A stretch of 64,000 nucleotides of DNA, taken from the NCBI RefSeq assembly GCF_918731615.1, contig NZ_OU957226.1, positions 1,860,001 to 1,924,000 on the forward strand, in the 5' to 3' direction. Shown here in pieces: positions 56,988 through 64,000 of this stretch. Source of the stretch: Flavobacterium sp. CECT 9288 (GTDB taxonomy: Bacteria; Bacteroidota; Bacteroidia; Flavobacteriales; Flavobacteriaceae). The number at the start of each line of letters is the position of its first letter. Within the stretch, counting starts at the first letter, position 1. The translations under genes and the position numbers were made by a program. Below the pieces are notes generated by a model. It searched no databases and was not told the origin of the DNA. It was given only the letters and a program-made list of their open reading frames with translations.

Positions 56988-57236
56988 TTAATTTCCTGTT
57001 TGTTTATTTCTATCTGGATTAGTTACTGCATCCTTATTAAGTTCATTAATTGTTGTTAAAGGATTTAATCTTCCTCCTGTCCTAGCACTTGTATTTCGTA
57101 CTTCAAAATGTAAATGATTCATTTTAGAGGCTTGCCCTGAGGCATTACCTGTTTGGGCAGGTTCTTTATAACGTTTAGTAGCTTGCTTTGTTTTGAAAAT
57201 TCTTTTAAGCTTGCTTCTAAGTTGTTTTTTTAGCAA
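56988..57236 (-). pseudogene. toxin-gene fragment: shared N-terminus joined to an M23 peptidase end
   Basis: 82 residues. The start MLKKQLRSKLKRIFKTKQAT matches the 53784-54344 product; residues about 37-65 (KMNHLHFEVRNTSARTGGRLNPL) are the last motif (HLHFEVR) of M23/LytM endopeptidases. Everything between, including the first zinc ligands, is missing. A deletion between the two parts of a longer toxin gene explains it. The adjacent lipoprotein gene remains intact. Confidence 0.75.
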
Positions 57237-57269
57237 GTAATTTTGATAAATGAAAAATAGTAGAGATAT

Positions 57270-57298
57270 AAAAAAAGCTACTGGTGAGAGTAGCTTTT
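57270..57298 (-). terminator. terminator of the 57317 lipoprotein gene
   Basis: AAAGCTACT-GGTGAG-AGTAGCTTT, same hairpin as at 55692-55722. Confidence 0.8.
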
Positions 57299-57316
57299 AA
57301 CTTATTTAAAATTTAT

Positions 57317-57955
57317 TTACTTCTTCTTGAACTCTTTATCACTAAAATCTGTTTTTAAGATAATTATATGATCATTTACAATTTCAAATACTAGTTCTTT
57401 AGCAATACTATATTCGTTTACACTCCATACTTTATTTCCTTTTTTTATAGCCTCGAAACTAGATTTAATAGGAGGAACGATTGGTCTTTCTAAAATCTCG
57501 GAAGGTTTTACATTAATAATTATTTTTAACAACTTTTCTTCTAAAGGCTCAACTTTTACTTTAGCAACAAAATATCCTTTTTCATAACCTTCTCCTGTAT
57601 CTTCGTACAATTCAGTATTTGCATATAGTAACCCTTGTAAAGTAACTTCTCTAGATTTACCATAATCATCTTTCTCTTCCCAAGCATAACCTTCAAATTC
57701 TTTTAATTCCTTAATATCTTTTTTTTCTAATTTTAAAAAAAGGTTATGACTAGGATCTTCCTCATTTAAGAATCTATATTCTCCTTTAAAATCATTTAAA
57801 TTTTTATTTAATATAAGTTTTTCTTGAATTTTATCATCTTTATCTTTTTTAACTACTGAATTATTTCTTCTATTTGTATTAGCTCTTTCGTCTTCATTTT
57901 TACAACCTAAGAAAAGTAAAAAAACAATACATGCTAACAATTTATATTTTTCCAT
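57317..57955 (-). CDS. lipoprotein, possibly an orphan immunity protein (212 aa)
   Basis: MEKYKLLACIVFLLFLGC has a lipobox (LFLGC, cysteine 18). A charged linker (NRRNNSVVKKDKDDKIQEK) precedes a domain of about 160 residues, with RFLNEEDPSHNLFLKLEKKD and a C-terminal EYSIAKELVFEIVNDHIIILKTDFSD. No family is recognised. There is no toxin gene directly upstream, only the hairpin block at 57985-58097, so it could be an orphan immunity gene. Confidence 0.7.
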   Translation of the reverse strand: MEKYKLLACIVFLLFLGCKNEDERANTNRRNNSVVKKDKDDKIQEKLILNKNLNDFKGEYRFLNEEDPSHNLFLKLEKKDIKELKEFEGYAWEEKDDYGKSREVTLQGLLYANTELYEDTGEGYEKGYFVAKVKVEPLEEKLLKIIINVKPSEILERPIVPPIKSSFEAIKKGNKVWSVNEYSIAKELVFEIVNDHIIILKTDFSDKEFKKK

Positions 57956-57984
57956 AAATCTTTTTATTTTTAATCGATAGAATT

Positions 57985-58097
57985 CCCCGAGGCTCTGCCT
58001 CGTGGGTAAAAGAGGAAAGTTTGAAAACCTTAGGTTTTCATATAACTAAAAATTTACTTTCTTCCGATTGCTACCTCGAGGCTCTGCCTCGAGGTAG
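57985..58097. repeat. block of hairpins with two copies of CGAGGCTCTGCCTCG
   Basis: Hairpin 1 is CCCCGAGGC-TCT-GCCTCGTGGG (57985-58007); hairpin 2 is CTACCTCGAGGC (58071-58082), loop TCT, GCCTCGAGGTAG (58086-58097), a perfect 12-bp stem. Between them lie the palindrome GAAAACCTTAGGTTTTC and the outer pair GGAAAGT/ACTTTC. It stands between two minus-strand lipoprotein genes and could act as a terminator or be a repeat-type mobile sequence. Confidence 0.6.
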
Positions 58098-58103
58098 TTC
58101 ATT

Positions 58104-59162
58104 TTACTCAGGTTTATTAATACTTAGATAGCCGCTAAAGGCTATGCCTTTTATAGATTCGCCATATTTATTGTAGTAAATTATTCTTATTAGACTTCCT
58201 TTTTTACCATCTTTAAAAAAATATTCTTTTGAGTAAGGTGTTATTTCAACTCGCTCTCCTTTTGGAACTTTAGTGAGGACATACTTTTTGTTACCAAAAT
58301 TTTTGTCCCCATCTAGATCATCATAAATTTCCAATCCATTTTTATTTGTAACAAACCTCTCGCTTTCTAGTGAAGGATTGGTTACTAAAACACTTTCAAT
58401 TTCTTTAAGGTCAATATATTTTAATCCTTCTTTTTTAATCAATATTTTTGCGAAATATTTGTTAATGCTGCCCACTTTTTTGACTTTTATATCTCTTAAG
58501 TATTTAAATGAAGAACTAGAAGAAATATATTTGGATTTTTGATCATCACCTAATTCATATATTTTTAATGAATCTTGATTTGCATATAGTTCGTCTTTAT
58601 TATTTTTTATTTCATAAATTGACTTAGGTATTTTTTGACTTGAAAAATTAGCTTTAGCTAATGTAATATCTAAAGATAAGAGATCAGCAAAATAACCTTT
58701 TGATGGTTTTTCGTCACTTTTAAAATAATTTTCTATATTCTCTCCGTCCCTTGAAGTATAGCTGAAAGTATATTTTTCTCTATAAAAATCATAATATTCT
58801 TCATATTCTATGGGATAATCCAATCCCTTATTACCAGCTGTTAAAGTATCTTTTATATAAACTAAAGCATCAAAAAAATTATTCCTATTAATATGGTAAC
58901 CATTTCTAATATAACTTGAAGGGCTATCCCCACCATAACTTTCAGAAAAAGTTTTTAGTTCAACTCTATTAAGTTGGTTTTTAAAAAAGAACAAATTAAT
59001 TGAATCAGTTTTGTACTTATAAATTAAACTTTCTTTTTTATCATAATCTGACCAATACTCTCCTTTTTCAATTTTACTTTCTTTTGTTTTTTCTAGTTGA
59101 TTACCTTCTTTTTTATGACACGAAATAAACAATATACCTATTAATAAAATTAGTTTTCTCAT
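58104..59162 (-). CDS. lipoprotein, probable immunity protein of the M15-type toxin (352 aa)
   Basis: MRKLILLIGILFISC has a lipobox at cysteine 15. The middle (about 80-240) is unrecognised; the C-terminus (about 265-350; SERFVTNKNGLEIYDDLDGD, VPKGERVEITPYS, IKGIAFSGYLS) has the look of a bacterial SH3 domain, which binds peptidoglycan. It lies 31 bp downstream of the toxin gene ending at 59194 on the same strand. Protection of the cell's own wall is inferred. Confidence 0.75.
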   Translation of the reverse strand: MRKLILLIGILFISCHKKEGNQLEKTKESKIEKGEYWSDYDKKESLIYKYKTDSINLFFFKNQLNRVELKTFSESYGGDSPSSYIRNGYHINRNNFFDALVYIKDTLTAGNKGLDYPIEYEEYYDFYREKYTFSYTSRDGENIENYFKSDEKPSKGYFADLLSLDITLAKANFSSQKIPKSIYEIKNNKDELYANQDSLKIYELGDDQKSKYISSSSSFKYLRDIKVKKVGSINKYFAKILIKKEGLKYIDLKEIESVLVTNPSLESERFVTNKNGLEIYDDLDGDKNFGNKKYVLTKVPKGERVEITPYSKEYFFKDGKKGSLIRIIYYNKYGESIKGIAFSGYLSINKPE

Positions 59163-59193
59163 AAATTATTCTTCAATATTTTTTTCAAATATA

Positions 59194-61068
59194 CTAAAAT
59201 TGAATATGGATATGATCTTTGTGATCCGAAATAGGCACTAATTTTTCACCATGTTTCAAATTATTCCTTATTCGTTCTGTTTTTACTCTGTCGCTTTTTG
59301 TAGCTGACCAATATGGATGATAAACGTTAACTGCTCCCATTTTTTTTACTTCTTTAGTGAATTTTATGAAAAAGCTTTCATCAAAATTTATCGAATCTAC
59401 ATGTTTGTAATTAATTTTATTGATATCTATAGCTGTACCTCTATAATGTTGACTATTTTCACTGTGAGAGGCTCCTGCTAGTTCTTGTACATTAAATTTA
59501 TATAACTTACTTAATTCGTGTAGTACATAAAGAACTCCTATAGAAAGTGAAACCTGCTTCCCTTTTGCATGTCCATATTCACTTGTATAAACTTGCTCAC
59601 CTTCTGAGGCGTCCTTAATATTATCATCTGCATTAGCTTTATCATTTGTTGATTTATAAGGATGTACATTGCTAAATGTGATTTTTTTCTCTTCTAGTAT
59701 TTTTTTTGCTAATATCACATCTAATGTTCTATCTTCATAAATATCAATAGAATACATTTTGCCAAGATGTATTGATTGCTTAATTCTTGGTGTCATTTCA
59801 TTTTTTGTTATTTCTTCATTTTTATCTCCTTTTTGAATTTTGAATTCATTGTAATCCCAATATTCTCCATCAGCACTTTTATTTAATTTATAAGCATCTG
59901 GTGAATTCACTTTAGTATATAGGGTATCATCTCCTTTTTTGCCTACTCCGATTGGAGCAAATATTGCCATATACATATCCTCAGCATTATTTATAACTCT
60001 TTTATATCTTTCAATATGCATTTGGAAATAAAGTTTCACGAAATCTAATTGACGAATTTCAGACATATTTTTAAGATCTCTTTTTGTTAAAAGTTTGTCT
60101 TTGTAATCCGGACCGGTATATTTTACTCCCTTATGTTCTCTATTCATATCTTTGATGGCTGATTCTGTGAATTGGACTAAACCTGTTGCATGGGGATATC
60201 CTATACTAGCTGAAAACTTACCTTTTGTTTCAACATTCATGCATATCATCAATTGATTAGCCATTTCAAATTTAGATTCATTGCCCCATAGTTCCTTACA
60301 TATTTTTACAACTTTCAACCTAAACTCCTTACTCACTTTAGCACCCCAAATCAGCTGTGAATCATTTTTATCAAAAACATCTCCACTATCCCACTTCGCT
60401 CCAACCTTAAACACCAGTGTTTTATCCTTAAAATGTTTAGTAGAAAAGCCCTCTACGCCTGCATAATAGGTTTCGGTGTCGTCTTTTTTCAAGTGGGCTG
60501 GTGCCTTTTTTTGAAAGCTTAATTCAGCAATACCATTTGCTTTAATTGTGGATTCGCTCAAATTTTCAAGTATAGAATCATCTTCTAAGGCATGGGCATT
60601 GAATTTAATTTTTTCACCCATCATATTTCTAGTATGAGCTACCATTTTTATTTTAGTAGGTGTTTTACTATTGTAAGGTACTCTATCTGTTGGCACCAAT
60701 CGTTTGCCCTCATATTCAAAATACAAGTCTAAAATTTCTTTTTTGGTGGTTACTTTTAACTCTGAATTTGATACGGGATAGCTAATTCCTTTAAAAGCAT
60801 ATAATTGATTATCGACTACGCCTACAAGTGCAAATTTCAGGTTAACATTCCAATTCGAAATTCCTAACTTAGCTTTCATTTCTTTTGAAAAACTAACTGC
60901 TGTATTTATTTTTCCCTCACTATCGGTTTTAGTAGTTATAAAATATCTGTTTTTGTAGTAACCACTGTCTTTGTGTGCTTTTACATGAAAGTATATTCTA
61001 ACCTCTTCGTTGCAAAAATTAGGAACAGTAGCTTTAACATAGTTGATTTCGCCTATAAAACCAGAGTT
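59194..61068 (-). CDS. peptidoglycan-hydrolase toxin with lysozyme-like and M15-like domains, 5' end missing
   Basis: The real coding part runs from about 61068 to the stop at 59194 (some 625 residues); the N-terminus of the open frame beyond that is antisense to yqeY. Domains: conserved module (GFIGEINYVKATVPNFCNEE; YFITTKTDSEGK), a Lys-rich linker, a lytic-transglycosylase-like domain (SKEFRLKVVKICKELWGNES, MNVETKGKFSASIG with a possible catalytic glutamate, ATGLVQFTESAI), and a C-terminal M15/VanY-type part with SQHYRGTAIDIN and HKDHIHIQF as zinc and catalytic motifs. No signal peptide is left. Delivery route is unknown; a type VI-like system is one possibility. Confidence 0.75.
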   Translation of the reverse strand, partial: NSGFIGEINYVKATVPNFCNEEVRIYFHVKAHKDSGYYKNRYFITTKTDSEGKINTAVSFSKEMKAKLGISNWNVNLKFALVGVVDNQLYAFKGISYPVSNSELKVTTKKEILDLYFEYEGKRLVPTDRVPYNSKTPTKIKMVAHTRNMMGEKIKFNAHALEDDSILENLSESTIKANGIAELSFQKKAPAHLKKDDTETYYAGVEGFSTKHFKDKTLVFKVGAKWDSGDVFDKNDSQLIWGAKVSKEFRLKVVKICKELWGNESKFEMANQLMICMNVETKGKFSASIGYPHATGLVQFTESAIKDMNREHKGVKYTGPDYKDKLLTKRDLKNMSEIRQLDFVKLYFQMHIERYKRVINNAEDMYMAIFAPIGVGKKGDDTLYTKVNSPDAYKLNKSADGEYWDYNEFKIQKGDKNEEITKNEMTPRIKQSIHLGKMYSIDIYEDRTLDVILAKKILEEKKITFSNVHPYKSTNDKANADDNIKDASEGEQVYTSEYGHAKGKQVSLSIGVLYVLHELSKLYKFNVQELAGASHSENSQHYRGTAIDINKINYKHVDSINFDESFFIKFTKEVKKMGAVNVYHPYWSATKSDRVKTERIRNNLKHGEKLVPISDHKDHIHIQF

Positions 61069-61273
61069 GTTACAAGCGGCTGTTATCGAACAATTTTTGC
61101 CTGCACAATTAAGCGAAGCTGAATTAGAAGCTGTGGTAGCTAAAATCATTGCTGATAGCGATGCATCAGGAATGGCAGCTATGTGTAAAGTAATGGGATT
61201 GGCATCTGCTGAATTAGCTGGAAAAGCAGACGGCAAAACAATTTCAACAATTGTGAAAAAATTATTGTCTTAA
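61069..61273 (+). pseudogene. yqeY: GatB/YqeY-domain protein, 3' fragment
   Basis: AAVIEQFLPAQLSEAELEAVV through MAAMCKVMGLASAELAGKAD to ISTIVKKLL is the C-terminal third of a YqeY protein. The 5' two-thirds are replaced by the toxin module of the opposite strand at about 61068. Genes that read in from the left are all on the minus strand, so it has no promoter here. This is a recombination junction or an assembly join. Confidence 0.85.
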
Positions 61274-61346
61274 TTTTAATTTTTTTTAATTCCAAATTCC
61301 ATTTTTTTTGGAGTTTGGAATTTTAAAATTTAATTTTATAACTATT

Positions 61347-61420
61347 GACTGCGTAGTTCAACTAGATAGAATATCAGATTTCGACTCTGAGGGTTGCAGG
61401 TTCGAACCCTGCCGTGGTCA
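61347..61420 (+). tRNA. tRNA-Arg (anticodon TCG)
   Basis: Acceptor GACTGCG pairs with CGTGGTC with two G-U pairs; anticodon stem TCAGA/TCTGA (61374-61378 and 61386-61390) with loop TTTCGAC puts TCG in the anticodon; T arm TTGCAGG-TTCGAAC-CCTGC. CCA is not encoded. It reads CGA codons. Confidence 0.9.
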
Positions 61421-61434
61421 CAAACTCGAAAAAT

Positions 61435-61480
61435 AAAAGGCGTGAAGATTAAACCTATTGGTAATCTTCACGCCTTTTGT
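61435..61480 (+). terminator. terminator after tRNA-Arg
   Basis: AAAAGGCGTGAAGATT (61435-61450) and AATCTTCACGCCTTTT (61463-61478) form a perfect 16-bp stem. The outer bases CACAAACT and AGTTTGTG extend it. From 61481 to 61720 no gene is seen. Confidence 0.8.
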
Positions 61481-61720
61481 AGTTTGTGGGTAACTAAAAA
61501 AAGAACCACGTATGGTTGATTACCCCAAAAAACTCACATCGCTCCTATTGTTGTATTACTTCCCATTTTATAATAAAGGATTGTAATAATTTTAGCCCAA
61601 TAAATTTAAAATTGTATTGTTGTAACAATAAAAAACTTAATTTTAGTTTCAGTATTTGTGATTTTTTATTTTTAGCGAAAAGAGTTTATCTCACGATTGA
61701 AGATTTTAAGAATATAATAA

Positions 61721-62623
61721 TCATTTTATTTTTGTCAATGTATATGTATCATATTCAGGATTAATAATTTTTACATCTTTTCCTGTAACACCATAATTTG
61801 AACTTCCCTTTTCTTTAAATAAAATATATTCTCTATTTTCTTCAATTGTTTTAACAACTAGAGTATCAACAGTATTTTTAATAATTTTTGCAAAAATATT
61901 ATCTTTAATCGATTTTTGTGCGATTTTACCTGTCTCTGAATTAAATGAAGTAGAATTTTGAGTTAAATACACGTCTTTTTCACTTAGATGAAAAACTATA
62001 TTTCCTTCAAAATCTTCTTCCATTTTTGATCCCTCAAAATCAAATTGAAAATCTCCAATCCATTTTTCATCAATTTTCAAACCATCATTTTGATTAAGAT
62101 TTTTCTGAATGAACGACTCAATAAATGTAAAATCTTTTTGTTCCTCTTCTTTTGAGTTAATTTCTTTAGTGTCTATTAGAACCCATTCACCATTCTTTTC
62201 CTTATAGTTGTATAAATTTCTTATATATTTATCTTTTTGATAGTAACCCTCTGGAGTATTTACTAAAAATTTTTTGGGTATTATACTTATAAATATTTTA
62301 AAAATTTCTTTAATTTCTTTAGTGTTTAATTTGGAAATATAATCGTTTACATTTTCAGTTATTTTTTTATTTAGTTCTTTTTTTGGGACTAAAATTATGA
62401 CTGCATTACCAATACTATTAGATTTTTCATTATAAACACATCCATTATCTGTTGTGACAAAATAAGTTTCCCTAAAATCATAATAGCCACATTTTAAAAT
62501 ATTTTCAAAATTGTATGAATCAGATTTTAATCCAAATTCTTTTGCAGTATCATTACTTTTTTTATTACAACTAATTGAACAAAAGGCAAAAAAAAGCCCA
62601 TAAAGAAATACATTAATTTTCAT
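61721..62623 (-). CDS. lipoprotein, probable immunity protein of the NlpC/P60-type toxin (300 aa)
   Basis: MKINVFLYGLFFAFCSISC has a lipobox (SISC, cysteine 19). The first half (about 30-150) is unrecognised; the C-terminal half (WIGDFQFDFEGSKMEEDFEG, FHLSEKDVYLTQNSTSFNSE) looks like a lipocalin-type barrel. It begins 19 bp after the toxin stop on the same strand, so it belongs to that operon. Immunity is inferred from position and export. Confidence 0.75.
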   Translation of the reverse strand: MKINVFLYGLFFAFCSISCNKKSNDTAKEFGLKSDSYNFENILKCGYYDFRETYFVTTDNGCVYNEKSNSIGNAVIILVPKKELNKKITENVNDYISKLNTKEIKEIFKIFISIIPKKFLVNTPEGYYQKDKYIRNLYNYKEKNGEWVLIDTKEINSKEEEQKDFTFIESFIQKNLNQNDGLKIDEKWIGDFQFDFEGSKMEEDFEGNIVFHLSEKDVYLTQNSTSFNSETGKIAQKSIKDNIFAKIIKNTVDTLVVKTIEENREYILFKEKGSSNYGVTGKDVKIINPEYDTYTLTKIK

Positions 62624-62642
62624 ATTTTATTTTTGTTTAATT

Positions 62643-64000
62643 TTATTTTTTTGGTCTAAAATAACCTTTCCAGCCAGGATGTTTGAATAGTGCTTGACTT
62701 TTTCTTTTGTAAATCGCTGTTCGAGTACAACCTTTTTTTGAAGATCCTCCATTAGCTACTTGTTGGCTTTCCTCTCTTGCGCCAATATTTCCAATTGCTT
62801 CCAATATAGTTACCAAATCTGTTTTTTCTTCATACTTGTAAACTATGCCTGTATGTCCATTACCATTTCTCCAAACAAAAATATCTCCTTTTTGAGGTTT
62901 AAAATCAGATTTATCACTTCCAGATATAAAATTAATATCATTGCAGTCAATAGCTTTTCTAAAATCTGTCTCATTAGTCATTATACCTGTATGTATATTT
63001 TTAACACTTTTAGTTATCCCTAACTTGTACAAATATATAGAAACTAATTCTGAACAATCTAATGCTTTCAAACCTTTTTCAGTTAAAGAATCTCTTACAC
63101 CCTCTTGACTATAAGGAATATTTTTATCAACCAAAGTTTTCATTTCTTCTAAAACAGAATCAAATGTACCTTTTACCAAATTTACATTTTTAAATTCTTC
63201 CCCTTTTAGTTCTATTTTTTCCAATTCTTGTCTAACTTCCCACATATAGGTAGTTCCTTCTTCAAAACCTCTTTTATTTTTTTTGCCTTTTTTTATCTTA
63301 TTATCATATTCGCCTTTTTCTTTGTGATACGATGGATTATTATAATATGCCATTCTCTCACTTGTCCAAAGAACATTTGAGTCGGTAGCTCCTTCTCCTA
63401 CACTTTTAGGTTGTAATACTGCCATATATAAATCAGTTAATGATTTATAACCATCACTCTTCATTAAATTGACAAATCTCTTTTCAACATAATTTAATTG
63501 TTCGACAGCATTCATCTTTATTAATTTAGCTTGTGTTGTTCCAACTCCTTTGGCTGAATCTTCACTAAATTGAATTAAACCTATATAGCCAACACCATTA
63601 TCAATTTTTGGATCAAATGTTCCAATAGTTTCTTTTGCGATTATAGTCATTATCCAATTTGGGTTAACTTTTATTCTTTTAGAAATTTCAACTACCTTTA
63701 ACCTAAATTCCTTACTCACCTTGTCACCCCAAACCAACTGCGGATCATTTGCATCCATAAGATAAGTATCCCACTTCGCTCCAACCTGAAACACCAGCGT
63801 TTTATCCTTAAACTGTTTAGTAGAAAATCCTTCAACACCTGCATAATAAGTTAAAGTTGATCCTTTTTTTAGTTTTTCTTTATTAAAAACTCCAAAATTT
63901 AGTGCTGCATATCCATTTGACCCTACTTTTACTGCTGGTTTATCTTCTAAAATAGAATCTTCGTTTAATTGATGAGCTTTAAATTTTATACTATCGCCTA
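62643..64000 (-). CDS. peptidoglycan-hydrolase toxin with lysozyme-like and NlpC/P60-like domains (partial)
   Basis: The frame stays open to the right edge, so at least 452 residues are present. Near the edge are FKAHQLNEDSILED and YYAGVEGFSTKQFKDKTLVF, the conserved module also in 59194-61068. Then SKEFRLKVVEISKRI, MTIIAKETIGTFDPKIDNG and GLIQFSEDSAKG form a lytic-transglycosylase-like domain, and the C-terminus has ALDCSELVSIYLYKLG and GNGHTGIVYKY, the cysteine and histidine of an NlpC/P60 or CHAP-type amidase. The second enzyme differs from the paralogue's M15-like one. Confidence 0.8.
   Translation of the reverse strand, partial: GDSIKFKAHQLNEDSILEDKPAVKVGSNGYAALNFGVFNKEKLKKGSTLTYYAGVEGFSTKQFKDKTLVFQVGAKWDTYLMDANDPQLVWGDKVSKEFRLKVVEISKRIKVNPNWIMTIIAKETIGTFDPKIDNGVGYIGLIQFSEDSAKGVGTTQAKLIKMNAVEQLNYVEKRFVNLMKSDGYKSLTDLYMAVLQPKSVGEGATDSNVLWTSERMAYYNNPSYHKEKGEYDNKIKKGKKNKRGFEEGTTYMWEVRQELEKIELKGEEFKNVNLVKGTFDSVLEEMKTLVDKNIPYSQEGVRDSLTEKGLKALDCSELVSIYLYKLGITKSVKNIHTGIMTNETDFRKAIDCNDINFISGSDKSDFKPQKGDIFVWRNGNGHTGIVYKYEEKTDLVTILEAIGNIGAREESQQVANGGSSKKGCTRTAIYKRKSQALFKHPGWKGYFRPKK

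Noticed and set aside
61069..61236. N-terminal extension of the large toxin frame beyond about 61068 on the minus strand
   Set aside because: These residues (MPSAFPANSADANPITL...) are the antisense reading of the yqeY fragment and have no counterpart in the paralogous toxin genes.
53784..64000. Complete type VI secretion locus
   Set aside because: No sheath, tube, baseplate, VgrG or ATPase genes are visible, so delivery of the toxins remains unassigned.

Overview
The window looks like a chromosome segment of a Flavobacterium-like member of the Bacteroidota. It is AT-rich and shows TTG-19-TAnnTTTG promoters, A-rich translation starts without clear Shine-Dalgarno sequences, Bacteroidota-type families (TonB-dependent barrel receptor, type B sorting-like domain, DUF4199, DUF6624) and flavobacterial hairpin repeats. 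No 16S gene is present, so genus level is an inference.

Region 1 (1 to about 11,300) is an integron-like cassette array without a visible integrase. Single-gene or two-gene units, all on the + strand, are separated by long (about 130 bp) structured repeats that behave like attC sites. At each testable boundary the bases at the start of a cassette (GTT plus about 7) are the exact reverse complement of the bases at its own end (7 plus AAC), as expected if each unit once closed into a circle. The cassette genes are mostly unknown proteins, secreted proteins and lipoproteins, plus a GNAT-like gene paired with a 48-residue protein. Three nearly identical IS110/IS1111-type elements sit at the same point inside three attC-like sites. 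Their non-coding end carries short matches to both the attC target and the element's own end, the pattern expected of a bridge RNA. An IS1182-like element, itself broken by a 55-bp insert, sits in a fourth attC site.

Region 2 (about 11,300 to 30,700) is mixed accessory and core DNA: DoxX/DUF4287, two VOC proteins, a 1064-residue hybrid sensor kinase with triplicated PAS modules, a copper locus (HMA-MauE-like protein and a multicopper oxidase fused to a CopB-like barrel, with a hairpin repeat inserted in frame near its N-terminus), a PAS kinase, DUF4199/DUF3052-like/DUF6624 genes, a GMC oxidoreductase-hydrolase pair, a GNAT, and a HipA-like kinase/DUF3037 pair.

Region 3 (about 29,400 to 53,420) is ordinary core genome: nnrD, gcvT, yebC, a cysteine synthase-like enzyme, prolyl oligopeptidase, ybaB, ltaE, prfB with its programmed +1 frameshift, lpxD, an acyl-CoA carboxylase subunit, menE, a CPBP protease, arsC, a TonB-type receptor, fumC, a TPR protein, a saccharopine dehydrogenase-like protein, a serine hydrolase and the tmRNA gene ssrA.

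Region 4 (53,420 to 64,000) starts at the 3' end of ssrA with the remnant of a serine recombinase and continues as a minus-strand cluster of peptidoglycan-hydrolase toxin genes and remnants. They share a conserved central module and carry different C-terminal enzymes (M15-like, NlpC/P60-like, an M23 fragment). Each intact one is followed closely by a lipoprotein gene that probably encodes immunity. An IS3 element, a truncated yqeY gene and a tRNA-Arg gene interrupt this cluster, which shows repeated rearrangement.
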